Below the pieces are notes generated by a model. It saw only the letters and a list, made by a program, of their open reading frames with translations, was not told where the DNA came from and ran no database searches. The position numbers were made by a program, and so were the translations under genes. Source: an uncultured Prevotellaceae bacterium (GTDB lineage: Bacteria; Bacteroidota; Bacteroidia; Bacteroidales; Muribaculaceae). Taken from it: DNA of 64,000 nucleotides. Shown here piece by piece: positions 53,354-61,746 of this stretch. The DNA is taken from positions 31,849 through 95,848 of the forward strand of contig CAMVAP010000004.1 of assembly GCA_947165485.1 (NCBI GenBank). The letters run 5' to 3'. Positions within the stretch are counted from its first letter, which is position 1. Every line of letters starts with the position of its first letter.

Positions 53354-54049
53354 ATGATGAAGACGATTGCGATTATAGTGGCTGGAGGATCGGGGACGCG
53401 ATTTGGCGCGCAGTTGCCCAAGCAGTTCCTGCAATTGGGCGGCATGCCCGTTCTGATGCGCACCATCCGTGCCTTTGGGGAAAATAGGGAAAATAGGGAC
53501 GGTTCTTTTGATGTAATTATCACCTTGCCCACGGGCCAGATGGAGCTGTGGCGCCAGCTGTGCGAGAAGTATGGCTTTGTTGTGCCTCACCGCGTAGTGG
53601 CAGGCGGCGAGACGCGTTGGCACAGTGTGAAAAATGCCTTGGACAGCATCAGTGACCTGGCCGACGTTGACGTGATTGCCGTGCACGACGGCGTGCGCCC
53701 ACTGGCATCGGGACGACTCATTGCCCGTGTGCTGGATGCCGCCCGTCGTGATGGTGCTGCTATTCCTGTGGTGCCGCTCAACGATTCGGTGCGCCAGCTA
53801 TCGGGTGACGGCAGTCATGCCCTTGACCGCTCCACGTTGCGCGCTGTACAGACCCCCCAGGCCTTTGATGCCCGACTGTTGCTGGAGGCCTACAAGCAGC
53901 CGTTTGACAAGACTTTTACCGACGATGCGTCGGTTGTGGAGCGCCTGGGACACAAAGTGACACTTGTCGAGGGTGAACCGCACAACCTGAAGATCACCCG
54001 TCCCATGGACCTGGCATTAGCCCAATACTTGCTGAATCAAGATGCCTGA
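53354..54049 (+). CDS. ispD: 2-C-methyl-D-erythritol 4-phosphate cytidylyltransferase
   Basis: The 231-residue protein has IIVAGGSGTRFGAQLPKQF near 5-23 (CTP loop), VHDGVRPLAS near 112, TPQAFDA near 172 and TDDASVVERLG near 195, typical of IspD. It makes CDP-methylerythritol in the non-mevalonate isoprenoid pathway. ATG 53354 or 53357 are both possible; the frame back to 53258 includes the promoter and is rejected. The 3' end overlaps recG by 8 nt. Confidence 0.94.
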   Translation: MMKTIAIIVAGGSGTRFGAQLPKQFLQLGGMPVLMRTIRAFGENRENRDGSFDVIITLPTGQMELWRQLCEKYGFVVPHRVVAGGETRWHSVKNALDSISDLADVDVIAVHDGVRPLASGRLIARVLDAARRDGAAIPVVPLNDSVRQLSGDGSHALDRSTLRAVQTPQAFDARLLLEAYKQPFDKTFTDDASVVERLGHKVTLVEGEPHNLKITRPMDLALAQYLLNQDA

Positions 54050-56141
54050 CCTGCGCCACACCGACATACAGTACCTGCATGGTGTGGGACCCAAGCGTGC
54101 CGAGTTGCTCAAGAAGGAATTGGGCATCTCGACCTACTATGACCTGCTCTATTATTTCCCGTTCCGCTACATTGACCGCAGCGTCATCAATCATGTGAAC
54201 GAGTTGCACGGTGACGAGGCCGCCATCCAGTTGAAGGGGCGTTTCATCACGTTCAACACGGCAGGTGAGGGCCGCAAGCGTCGATTGCAAGCCTTGTTCA
54301 CCGATGGTACCGGTACCATCGAGGTCGTGTGGTTTAACCGCGTTGCCTCGATCCAGAAGACCTATAACACGAGCACCCAATACCTCCTGTTCGGCAAGCC
54401 GTCGATGTTTAACGGCCACTTGAACATCGTTCACCCCGAGGTGGACGTGCTCACGACCGAGAATGTCGCCCAGGGCTTGACAGGCGTGTATAACCTGACC
54501 GAGCAGCTGCGCAACCGCCAGTTCACCTCACGTGCAATCCACAAGCTCGTTGTCAATCTGCTTAATACCCCTGGTGTGCTGCACATTGCCGAGACGTTAC
54601 CGCCCGAGTTGATGCAGCGTTATCACCTCATGCCGCTGGCCGAGGCCCTGCGCAACATCCACTTGCCAGCCGACCAGCAGGCCTTGCAACGGGCTCAATT
54701 GCGGCTCAAGTTTGAGGAGCTGTTTTTTCTGGAACTCAACATCCTGCACTATATCAAGGGCAGTTCCCGCCGACTGGTGGGACACATTTTTTCCCACGTG
54801 GGGTATTATTTCAACAATTTCTATCACAACTTCCTGCAATTCCCGCTCACGGGAGCGCAGAAGCGGGTGATACGCGAGATGCGTCACGACATGGGCAGCG
54901 GCAAGCAGATGAACCGCCTGTTGCAGGGCGACGTGGGCAGCGGCAAGACCATCGTGGCCTTCATGACCGCCCTCATCGCGCTCGACAATGGCTACCAGGC
55001 CTGTATCATGGCACCCACCGAGATTCTGGCTGGTCAGCACCTTGAAACCATCCAACCCCTTGCCCAGGCTTTGGGCGTGAAAGTGGCATTGTTGACAGGC
55101 TCGACCCGCAAGCGTGACCGTGACGTCATCCATGAGGGATTGATGAGCGGTGAGCTGCAGATTCTCATTGGCACCCACGCCCTCATCGAGGACACGGTGC
55201 AGTTCCACAACCTGGGACTGGCCATTATCGACGAACAGCACCGCTTCGGTGTCGCCCAGCGTGCCCGCCTGTGGAGCAAGAACCGTGTGGCGCCACCTCA
55301 CGTGCTGGTCATGACCGCAACGCCCATCCCTAGGACGCTGGCGATGACCGTCTATGGCGACCTCGACGTGTCGGTCATCGACGAGTTGCCCCCGGGACGC
55401 AAACCCGTTACCACTGTCCTCAAGCATGAGCCTGACCGCTTCAAGATGTACCAGTTTGTGGGCTCGCAACTCAAGCAGGGCCGACAGGCCTATATCGTCT
55501 ATCCCCTTATCGAGGAAAACGAGAAACTTGATCTCCACGCTCTGGAACAAGGATATGAACAGGTGCGCGATGTGTTCCCTCACTATAACGTGGCGATGGT
55601 GCATGGCCGCATGAAACCAGCCGAGAAGGACCACCAAATGATGCTTTTTGCGTCGGGCAAGGCCCATATCCTAGTGGCAACAACCGTCATCGAGGTGGGC
55701 GTGAACGTGCCCAACGCATCGGTCATGGTCATCGAGGATGCCGAGCGCTTCGGCCTTTCACAGTTGCATCAGTTGAGGGGCAGGGTGGGGCGAGGCGCCG
55801 ACCAGAGTTACTGCATCCTCATGGCCCGCAGCGACTTGAGTCGTGACACCCGTCACCGCTTGCAGGTGATGACCCAGACCAACGACGGATTTGTCGTGGC
55901 CGAGGAAGACATGAAACTGCGTGGCCCGGGTGACATGGAGGGCACCCAGCAGAGTGGCATCGCCTTCAACCTGCACATCGCCAACCTGGCCCAGGATGGG
56001 CAGATCATCCAGATGGCGCGCAACGCCGCCGAGGACTACCTGCGTGACGACCCCCACATGGAGACAGCCTGGGGCCGCAAGATGGCCGCCCACATCCGTG
56101 AAATCTTTGACAAGCAGACCAATTGGGGCTTAATCTCCTGA
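54042..56141 (+). CDS. recG: ATP-dependent DNA helicase RecG
   Basis: The 699-residue protein has an N-terminal wedge/OB region (about 55-160), LLQGDVGSGKTIVAF near 297 (Walker A), AIIDEQHRFGVAQRARL near 395 (DEQH box), MTATPIPRTLAMTVYGDLD near 424 and the helicase C part with VEVGVNVPNAS, QLRGRVGRGADQSYC near 578. It reverses stalled replication forks and works on recombination intermediates. It overlaps ispD, as often seen in this phylum. Confidence 0.95.
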   Translation: MPDLRHTDIQYLHGVGPKRAELLKKELGISTYYDLLYYFPFRYIDRSVINHVNELHGDEAAIQLKGRFITFNTAGEGRKRRLQALFTDGTGTIEVVWFNRVASIQKTYNTSTQYLLFGKPSMFNGHLNIVHPEVDVLTTENVAQGLTGVYNLTEQLRNRQFTSRAIHKLVVNLLNTPGVLHIAETLPPELMQRYHLMPLAEALRNIHLPADQQALQRAQLRLKFEELFFLELNILHYIKGSSRRLVGHIFSHVGYYFNNFYHNFLQFPLTGAQKRVIREMRHDMGSGKQMNRLLQGDVGSGKTIVAFMTALIALDNGYQACIMAPTEILAGQHLETIQPLAQALGVKVALLTGSTRKRDRDVIHEGLMSGELQILIGTHALIEDTVQFHNLGLAIIDEQHRFGVAQRARLWSKNRVAPPHVLVMTATPIPRTLAMTVYGDLDVSVIDELPPGRKPVTTVLKHEPDRFKMYQFVGSQLKQGRQAYIVYPLIEENEKLDLHALEQGYEQVRDVFPHYNVAMVHGRMKPAEKDHQMMLFASGKAHILVATTVIEVGVNVPNASVMVIEDAERFGLSQLHQLRGRVGRGADQSYCILMARSDLSRDTRHRLQVMTQTNDGFVVAEEDMKLRGPGDMEGTQQSGIAFNLHIANLAQDGQIIQMARNAAEDYLRDDPHMETAWGRKMAAHIREIFDKQTNWGLIS

Positions 56142-56210
56142 CAGGCGGCAGATACTAAACAAGTTATCTGCCCGTTATAATCGTGGTGTAATGCAACTAT
56201 AGGGAAAGAA

Positions 56211-56564
56211 ATGTTATCGTTCCTCACAACCGATACTGGCATTCTGCTCATTCTCGCTCTTGCTGCCATGGTGCTGATTGGCATGGTGGGCAGGGTGCGT
56301 GGATGGCGTTCTGCTGCTATCCATGCTGTAGTGTTTATGTCCTATTCAGCCCCGTTGTGGTATGCACTTTTCTTCAGGGGACAGTACGGCGCAAGCCTCG
56401 TGTGGCTTTTCTACCTGCTCATGGCCTATACTGTGCACATCATCGTCCTGTTGACGACCTTTGTCATCGCCTGCAAGACCAGGAGGAATCGCTTGCTGCT
56501 GGTAATGCTCACCGTAGTGATGATAGTGCTGTTCCTGCTTTTCTGCGTGCTGTTCACTGGATAG
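56211..56564 (+). CDS. Small membrane protein of unknown function
   Basis: The 117-residue protein has about four hydrophobic helices (roughly 8-25, 34-53, 62-87, 93-116) and short basic loops such as CKTRRNR. I recognise no family. It begins a three-gene cassette of small membrane proteins on the plus strand, with spacing of 4 nt and an overlap, suggesting joint function. ATG 56211 has an AAAGAA-type stretch before it. Confidence 0.6.
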   Translation: MLSFLTTDTGILLILALAAMVLIGMVGRVRGWRSAAIHAVVFMSYSAPLWYALFFRGQYGASLVWLFYLLMAYTVHIIVLLTTFVIACKTRRNRLLLVMLTVVMIVLFLLFCVLFTG

Positions 56565-56568
56565 AGAA

Positions 56569-57171
56569 ATGAAGACGTTTTATTACATATACCACATCGT
56601 GCTCACCCTGTTGGGCTGCTTCCTCTTGTTCATCGTAGGGGTCTTCTATTTAGGTTCCCATTACAATATTTTCGCTGATGCGGGAGGCCGTTCGGAGTTC
56701 CTTCAGGGAAGGGCATTGCTGGATGTCGCGTTTGCCGCGGTTTTCTTGATTGTGATGACGGTGATTTCTCTGTTGATACGTCACCGCACGATCACCAGGC
56801 GACTTCGTGTCAAGACTTTTTTGCTGGAGTCTGCCGTTTTTGTGATTGATATACTGGTCACGTTATCCATGTGGGCCACATTTGTCCCCGATGGAATGAT
56901 AGGGATCGGAGGTCATGATGATCACTATTACCTGAAAAAAATATCGGATACTGACTCGACAGTCAGGTATCAACTGCTCGATGACGTGATGATTCTTGCG
57001 CTGGATGCCGATTTCAGGAAACCCGCTCGCAGCGTGAAGGTAGAATGTGATAGCCTCAGTCGATTTAATATTGAGCAGGTCCCAAACGGCTTGGAACTGC
57101 GCGATGGGACCATTTTGCCCGTCGTCAAGGTTTATGATGGCTATATGAAAAATGATGTGGCAGAGAAATGA
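56569..57171 (+). CDS. Membrane protein of unknown function with C-terminal soluble part
   Basis: The 200-residue protein has three hydrophobic helices (about 5-28, 47-67, 84-105) and then a polar region with DTDSTVRYQLLDDVMIL and CDSLSRFNIEQVP. No family is recognised. It starts 4 nt after the first cassette gene, and its stop overlaps the third gene as ATGA. All three starts are followed by a short basic or aromatic N-terminus. Confidence 0.58.
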   Translation: MKTFYYIYHIVLTLLGCFLLFIVGVFYLGSHYNIFADAGGRSEFLQGRALLDVAFAAVFLIVMTVISLLIRHRTITRRLRVKTFLLESAVFVIDILVTLSMWATFVPDGMIGIGGHDDHYYLKKISDTDSTVRYQLLDDVMILALDADFRKPARSVKVECDSLSRFNIEQVPNGLELRDGTILPVVKVYDGYMKNDVAEK

Positions 57172-57521
57172 AGACGTTAATCAAGATATTGCTCACCCAG
57201 GTGGCGCTTTGTGCCATCTACCTTGTTGTGATGAGCCTTGCAAACCGGTATTTCCCGTTTCAGGAACACGGGTACGCGCCGGGTCTGACTTGCTACTATG
57301 GTCTCGCCGCCCTGTTTGGTTCACTGTTTGCAACGATGATTATGGCGGTATATCTGCGTCCGTTCTGGCTGAGTGCCCTTCCTGTCGCTATTATCGTTTG
57401 GTTTTGGGTGACGGTTATGCCCGGCATGCCTTATCGCTCGCTGGCATTCATGGCCTTGTCCCTTGGCCTGTTTGCCATCCACCTGTTCATTGTCAAGAGG
57501 ATGCTCAGAAGCGGGGCGTAA
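57168..57521 (+). CDS. Small membrane protein of unknown function
   Basis: The 117-residue protein has four hydrophobic helices (about 5-25, 41-61, 66-86, 90-109). It overlaps the preceding gene by ATGA at 57168. A different-frame reading of 57152-57541 is possible but has no membrane logic and is rejected. No family is recognised. It may be a scaffold or immunity-like partner of the two upstream proteins. Confidence 0.57.
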   Translation: MKTLIKILLTQVALCAIYLVVMSLANRYFPFQEHGYAPGLTCYYGLAALFGSLFATMIMAVYLRPFWLSALPVAIIVWFWVTVMPGMPYRSLAFMALSLGLFAIHLFIVKRMLRSGA

Positions 57522-57668
57522 AATCGAAATTTCGGATTTAAAACTGTTTGCAAATGTGAATTTTTTATTTCATTGAGAAATAGCATATTAGATTACTTTA
57601 TTTAGATTACGAAACCAAACTTTACACTTTTTAGCACTCACAATAGCCCCTCTTATAAAATAAATGAG

Positions 57669-57676
57669 TAATTTTG
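57669..57676 (+). promoter_or_regulatory. Promoter of the M23-LysM gene
   Basis: TAATTTTG matches the -7 element, 41 nt before the ATG at 57717. The 195-nt gap is otherwise AT-rich and without a gene. Confidence 0.5.
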
Positions 57677-57716
57677 GACGTTCTTAAAAACAAAAACGGA
57701 CTAGAAAATTCACTTT

Positions 57717-58745
57717 ATGAATATAAAACGTGTATATTTCGCCTTGACGGCGATGACCCTTTTTGCGCTTAGCATATCGGCTCAGAATATGCAATCTGCT
57801 TCGAGCTACAGCAAGATGCACAGCAACTTGCTCGCAAAGCAGAGCCGTGTGAAGGACCAGATAAGAGTCCAGGAAGCTCAAAAATATGCTGCCGACCTCT
57901 ACGAGGAATGTGAACCCGAGCCCGATATTTATACCGAGGGTTGGGAGAGCAATCTTGTTAACTGTTATAAGGATGCCAACGTCCCCAACACCAAGGTGCT
58001 CGACGTTCGCCACTATGTGATGCCCATCAAGGGTAACTATGTGACCAGCCACTACGGCTACCGTCCCCAGTTTGGCCGCTCACACAAGGGTGTTGACCTG
58101 CGTTCGGCCATCGGCGACACCGTTTATTCCGCATTCTCGGGTCGCGTGCGCTTGACTCGCTTTGAGCGCGGCGGCTACGGTTTCTATGTGATCGTGCGTC
58201 ACGAGAATGGTCTGGAGACCGTATATGGCCACCTGTCACGCTTCCTGGTCAAGCCCGACCAGTATGTCAAGGCCGGTCAGCCCATCGCTCTGAGTGGAAA
58301 TACAGGTCGCAGCACGGGACCGCACCTGCACTTCGAGACCCGATTCATGGGCTATGCTATCAACCCCGAAGCCATCTTTGACTTTGGCAACCGTTGCACC
58401 CACACCGATAGTTACACCTTCTCCAAGAGTAACTACACCAAGGCCCGCGACTATGCTCCCAGCAAGCGCTATGCCGCTGCCAAGAAGAGTACCTCAGCCG
58501 CTGCCGAGGAGAAAGAGACCACCAGCAAGGGCAAGACCAGGACTAGTAAAGAGCAGCCCGTTGCAAGCTCACGCAAGTCAACCCGTGAGAGCCGCAACAA
58601 GAGCCGCGAGACCTATCAGGTGCGTCAAGGCGACAACTTGACTAAGATTGCCAAGGAAAACGGCATGACCGTCGCACAGCTCAAGAAACTCAATGGCTTG
58701 ACGAGCGACAATGTGGCTGAGGGCAAAGTCCTGCGCGTGAAGTAA
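57717..58745 (+). CDS. Secreted M23 peptidase with LysM domain
   Basis: The 342-residue protein has a signal peptide (about 1-22), an M23 domain with SHYGYRPQFGRSHKGVDLR near 106-124, VYGHLSRF near 168 and GPHLHFETRF near 201, giving the His/Asp zinc set of active peptidoglycan endopeptidases. A Lys/Ser/Thr-rich linker (about 236-295) and a C-terminal LysM (YQVRQGDNLTKIAKENGMTV near 299) follow. It probably cuts peptide cross-links in the periplasm. The LysM anchors it to glycan strands. Confidence 0.92.
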   Translation: MNIKRVYFALTAMTLFALSISAQNMQSASSYSKMHSNLLAKQSRVKDQIRVQEAQKYAADLYEECEPEPDIYTEGWESNLVNCYKDANVPNTKVLDVRHYVMPIKGNYVTSHYGYRPQFGRSHKGVDLRSAIGDTVYSAFSGRVRLTRFERGGYGFYVIVRHENGLETVYGHLSRFLVKPDQYVKAGQPIALSGNTGRSTGPHLHFETRFMGYAINPEAIFDFGNRCTHTDSYTFSKSNYTKARDYAPSKRYAAAKKSTSAAAEEKETTSKGKTRTSKEQPVASSRKSTRESRNKSRETYQVRQGDNLTKIAKENGMTVAQLKKLNGLTSDNVAEGKVLRVK

Positions 58746-58785
58746 TCACCATCCGCAACACAGTATTTGTCATAACGAGATAAGG

Positions 58786-58854
58786 AAAACAATTAGCACA
58801 ATAAATACAAATTGTTCATCAACAGGACATTGTATTTATTGTGCTAATTGTTTT
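58786..58854. terminator. Perfect 25-bp inverted-repeat bidirectional terminator
   Basis: 58786-58810 and 58830-58854 are perfect inverted repeats of 25 bp around a 19-nt loop, with a T run on the plus strand (TTTTTCTTTT). It lies between convergent genes and should stop both transcripts. Confidence 0.88.
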
Positions 58855-58885
58855 TCTTTTTAATAGCTGTATAGAGTAGAGTGTA

Positions 58886-59425
58886 TTATTGCCCAACGAG
58901 GTATCGGTAAACAGCGGTGAACTGCTGCCTGAAGCGGTCCTGAAATTTGTCCAGCTTGCGGTCAAATGTGAAATGGTCGGTTTGGGCCGACAGTTTAGTA
59001 ACACGGTTGCGGAAAATGCGCTGGATGTCATAGTTGCTCAAGGGATAGTAGCAGGTCACATAATAGTCATTGCGGCTGCGGTGATGCCGCTTGACGATAT
59101 CGGTGCGAGTCACGTCGCGGTCGGTCTTGAGAACAATGTGGGCACCACCGCGCAGCACCAGCGTCAGGCTGTCTCCTTGAGACACTTGAAGCAGTCCCTC
59201 GTCGTAGGTCACCTCAAGCATGTAAGTCACCAGGCCGCCATAGCTCGTTGTTGCCGATACAGTAAATCGTGCTGCATGAAAATAGTTGTCATACATCACC
59301 TCCTGTTGTGAGCGCACGTAGCGTGACCCATCGTCCCTGCGATGGTCAACACTGATCTGTGCCGTCGCTGGCAAGAGACACCCCAGCAACGTCATCACGA
59401 TGACGATAACTCGCTTGCTAATCAT
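58886..59425 (-). CDS. Secreted protein of unknown function
   Basis: The 179-residue protein has a signal peptide (about 1-23, MISKRVIVIVMTLLGCLLPA). The rest has alternating strands, for example RFTVSATTSYGGLVTYMLEV and SLTLVLRGGAHIVLKTDRD, then a basic C-terminus. I recognise no family. It lies convergent to the M23 gene and upstream of the first deoxynucleoside kinase gene in the minus direction, with a 48-nt gap that could make them one transcript. Confidence 0.7.
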   Translation of the reverse strand: MISKRVIVIVMTLLGCLLPATAQISVDHRRDDGSRYVRSQQEVMYDNYFHAARFTVSATTSYGGLVTYMLEVTYDEGLLQVSQGDSLTLVLRGGAHIVLKTDRDVTRTDIVKRHHRSRNDYYVTCYYPLSNYDIQRIFRNRVTKLSAQTDHFTFDRKLDKFQDRFRQQFTAVYRYLVGQ

Positions 59426-59473
59426 GCCACAATGGTGGAAAACCGCTCGTGGTGGACCTGTGAAAAAGGCTCC

Positions 59474-60106
59474 TTAACGTTGACGATTGAAGGGGGAGAA
59501 GATACCGTACAGGTTAGCGTCGATCTTGTCGCACACCTGCTGGAAATCCTCGGCTCGATCACCAAACTTGATCTCGTCACCGTTGATGATGACCAGGTTG
59601 CCCTTGTAGTCGGCAATCCAGTCCTCATAGCGCTTGTTCAATCCCTCCAGATAGTCGAGTCGCATCGTCTGCTCATACTCGCGGCCTCGTTTCTGGATTT
59701 GCTGTACGAGGTTGGGAATCGTCGAGCGGATGTAAATCATCAGGTCGGGCATCTTGACTAGCGACATCATCAGCTCAAACAGGTCCTTGTAATTGTTGAA
59801 GTCGCGGTCACTCATGTGTCCCTGCCCATGCAGGTTGGGGGCAAAGATGCACGCGTCCTCATAGATCGTGCGGTCCTGAATGATGTCGATGTCGCTCTGC
59901 GAGATCTCGACAACTTCCTTGAAGCGCTTGTTCAAAAAATAGATCTGGAGGTTGAAAGACCACCGCGACATGTCGGCATAGAAGTCCTCAAGGTATGGGT
60001 TGTTGTCCACCGGTTCAAACCGTGGGCTCCACCCGTAGTGCTTGGCAAGCAGTTTGGTCAATGTCGTCTTGCCGCTGCCGATGTTTCCTGCTACTGCAAT
60101 ATGCAT
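59474..60106 (-). CDS. Deoxynucleoside kinase, copy 1
   Basis: The 210-residue protein has MHIAVAGNIGSGKTTLTKLL (P-loop), RWSFNLQIYFLNKRF near 49 and QDRTIYEDACIFAPN near 77 with the catalytic Asp/Arg, followed by LMIYIRSTIP. This is the deoxyadenosine/deoxyguanosine/deoxycytidine kinase family, which phosphorylates deoxynucleosides for salvage. It is paralogous to copy 2, about 136 nt away on the same strand. Confidence 0.9.
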   Translation of the reverse strand: MHIAVAGNIGSGKTTLTKLLAKHYGWSPRFEPVDNNPYLEDFYADMSRWSFNLQIYFLNKRFKEVVEISQSDIDIIQDRTIYEDACIFAPNLHGQGHMSDRDFNNYKDLFELMMSLVKMPDLMIYIRSTIPNLVQQIQKRGREYEQTMRLDYLEGLNKRYEDWIADYKGNLVIINGDEIKFGDRAEDFQQVCDKIDANLYGIFSPFNRQR

Positions 60107-60175
60107 ATCTTCTTCTCTATTAGTTATTACTTGTCATTAATTACCCCCCGTCAAGCCGGTTTTGTCCGCCCTCCC

Positions 60176-60217
60176 GCGTCAGGGTCGTTGCCTCCTCCCT
60201 CTGCGTCAGGGTCGTTG
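60176..60217. repeat. Short direct repeat between kinase genes
   Basis: GCGTCAGGGTCGTTG occurs at 60176-60190 and 60203-60217 (period 27 nt), with CCTC-rich spacer, in the 136-nt gap between the two deoxynucleoside kinase genes. Only two copies are present. The gap has no gene. Confidence 0.6.
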
Positions 60218-60220
60218 TAT

Positions 60221-60240
60221 GCCGTGACTCCTGTCACGGC
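60221..60240 (-). terminator. Hairpin after the second deoxynucleoside kinase
   Basis: GCCGTGAC-TCCT-GTCACGGC is a perfect 8-bp stem with a 4-nt loop, 2 nt after the stop at 60243 in the minus direction. No T tract follows, so termination strength is uncertain. Confidence 0.6.
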
Positions 60241-60242
60241 CC

Positions 60243-60869
60243 CTAGTCCAGCGGACCGAAGATGCCAAACATTGTCGCGTCGATCCTATCAACGATAGCG
60301 GCAAAGTCCTCGGGGTTGTTCTTGTAGTCCATGTCATCCACATTAATAACGAGTTTGCGGCCCTTGTACGTGTTCATCACAAAGTCCTCATAGCGCTCAT
60401 TCAGGTTGGACAGGTATTTCAAGGGCATGGTCTGCTCATAGTCGCGCCCGCGCTTGCGGATATTGTCCACCAGATGGGGAACGCTGGAGCGCAGGTAAAT
60501 CATCAGGTCGGGCAGGCGCACGATGGTCATCATCTGTTCAAACAGCTCCATGTACGTTTCAAAATCGCGGTCATCCATGTTGCCCATGTCGTGGTTGTTG
60601 GCAGTGAAGATATACACGCCCTCAAAGATGCTGCGGTCCTGCACAATGGTCTTGTCGCTCGCGTTGATGCCCAGGATGTCCTTGAAGCGCTGCTTCAGGA
60701 AGAACACCTCCAGGGCAAACGACCAGCGCTTGATGTCCTTGTAATAGTCGCTCAGATAGGGGTTATCCACCACGGGTTCCATAAACGGCTCCCAGCCGTA
60801 ATGCTTGGCAAGCATCTCGGCCAGTGTGGATTTACCGCTCCCGATATTTCCTGCTATGACGATGTGCAC
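60243..60869 (-). CDS. Deoxynucleoside kinase, copy 2
   Basis: The 208-residue protein has MHIVIAGNIGSGKSTLAEML (P-loop), RWSFALEVFFLKQRF near 49 and QDRSIFEGVYIF near 77. It is paralogous to copy 1 and probably heteromeric or with different base preference, as with the paired dAK/dGK of some bacteria. A TATCTTTG promoter element lies 37 nt upstream. Gene order and strand imply that it is transcribed first. Confidence 0.9.
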   Translation of the reverse strand: MHIVIAGNIGSGKSTLAEMLAKHYGWEPFMEPVVDNPYLSDYYKDIKRWSFALEVFFLKQRFKDILGINASDKTIVQDRSIFEGVYIFTANNHDMGNMDDRDFETYMELFEQMMTIVRLPDLMIYLRSSVPHLVDNIRKRGRDYEQTMPLKYLSNLNERYEDFVMNTYKGRKLVINVDDMDYKNNPEDFAAIVDRIDATMFGIFGPLD

Positions 60870-60906
60870 GTTGTTATGATAGATGAAAGGGTTGTTTTAC
60901 AAACCA

Positions 60907-60914
60907 CAAAGATA
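60907..60914 (-). promoter_or_regulatory. Promoter of the deoxynucleoside kinase genes
   Basis: TATCTTTG on the minus strand, 37 nt upstream of the start at 60869, matches the -7 element. Confidence 0.6.
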
Positions 60915-61380
60915 CTTTTTTTCCAGATTCCCTACATCATCCTTACGAAGAAAGTTATTAACAACTTCTTGCTTGCCTTTTTGCCGCAAAAACTTGTTTG
61001 TTTTCGATTTTTTTTGATTATTTTTTCGATGTTTCTATGCCGAAGCCTGCCTTGTCGGGTGGAATCTAGGGCACGGAAACAGACATTTCGTTTTATACGG
61101 CGTTACACTTGACGCTTTGTGTTTTGACATCACGGAATTTGGCAGTTCTATTAAAGTAGTCAAAGGCAAGGCAGCGGTTGACGTCCATTGGGTATGTATT
61201 GGCACGCCTGTGATGGGCGTATCCATTTGCATATCGACGTGGGCTTCGGCGTTGCTCGTTCTGACTACTTGGGCGTGCCAAAGCCTCGTGATGTGGGACG
61301 GGTGAAAGGAGAACTCCCCACATCGTTTCATTTTTATAGTATTCACTTGCCTGAATTCTGGGGCGTTACAGGGCAAAACT
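60915..61380. other. Gene-poor stretch without a convincing gene
   Basis: AT-rich sequence to about 61040 is followed by about 340 bp of mixed composition. Overlapping short reading frames occur on both strands (for example 61117-61305 plus, 61035-61376 minus), but none has a promoter, a hydrophobic or domain signature, or convincing codon use. It may be a relic or a dispersed non-coding element. Confidence 0.4.
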
Positions 61381-61386
61381 AATACA

Positions 61387-61515
61387 CAAATGGCGATGTG
61401 GCTTGGTACTTGGGCAATGCCAGCAGCACTGCCGCGCGCAGCCGCGTGTCGTACCGTGACGGCAACGCGCCGACGGACACTGATGGCAGCCTAGGCTTGC
61501 GCCTTGCCCTCTAGT
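61387..61515 (+). pseudogene. Decayed SUMF1/FGE-domain fragment
   Basis: The plus frame reads TNGDVAWYLGNASSTAARSR, VSYRDGNAPTDTDG, LGLRLAL and a stop at 61513-61515. DVAWY and the R-V-S-Y-R / G-L-R-L-A end match the centre and C-terminus of SUMF1-fold proteins such as 52276-53211, but the segment between them, about 70 residues long in that gene, is gone. An in-frame stop lies just upstream and there is no start. It is a remnant of a second SUMF1 gene. Confidence 0.6.
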
Positions 61516-61539
61516 TCCTTCCCTTAAAGAACAAGCGGG

Positions 61540-61599
61540 TTGCTGAAATGCGCTCTCAAAAAACGTGTCAGCGCGTAAACAAAGAGCGCATTTCAGCAA
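61540..61599. repeat. Perfect 17-bp inverted repeat
   Basis: TTGCTGAAATGCGCTCT at 61540-61556 and its exact reverse complement at 61583-61599 flank a 26-nt spacer. No promoter or gene lies inside. It could be a terminator of the lost gene or a transposable-element relic. The surrounding 61516-61688 has no gene. Confidence 0.6.
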
Positions 61600-61688
61600 T
61601 GAACAACATCAAACAATAATGCGCAAGCAGTACCGGATGTCTAAAAGTGTTGTCATTGTTGTTTGAAAAAGTTTTTTTATTAATTATA

Positions 61689-61718
61689 TTTGATTATTGG
61701 GGAAAATTTGTACTTTTG
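61689..61718 (+). promoter_or_regulatory. Promoter of the DUF3791-DUF3990 unit
   Basis: TTTG at 61689-61692 and TACTTTTG at 61711-61718, 18 bp apart, match the Bacteroidota consensus, 28 nt upstream of the first start codon. Confidence 0.65.
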
Positions 61719-61746
61719 TATTTGATTAAAACATGTGTAGTTAGTC

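Noticed and set aside
54597..55667. Minus-strand frame opposite recG
   Set aside because: RecG motifs are unambiguous on the plus strand; the antisense frame has no family resemblance.
57152..57541. Alternative reading frame over the third small membrane gene
   Set aside because: It begins inside the preceding gene and reads Cys/Arg-rich without helices; the ATGA-coupled frame gives four membrane helices.
60176..60217. Possible CRISPR-like repeat
   Set aside because: Only two copies of 15 bp with a 12-nt spacer and no cas genes; not an array.
61035..61376. Minus-strand 113-codon frame in the gene-poor stretch
   Set aside because: No promoter, no recognisable domain, and an overlapping plus frame of equal quality; not supported as a gene.
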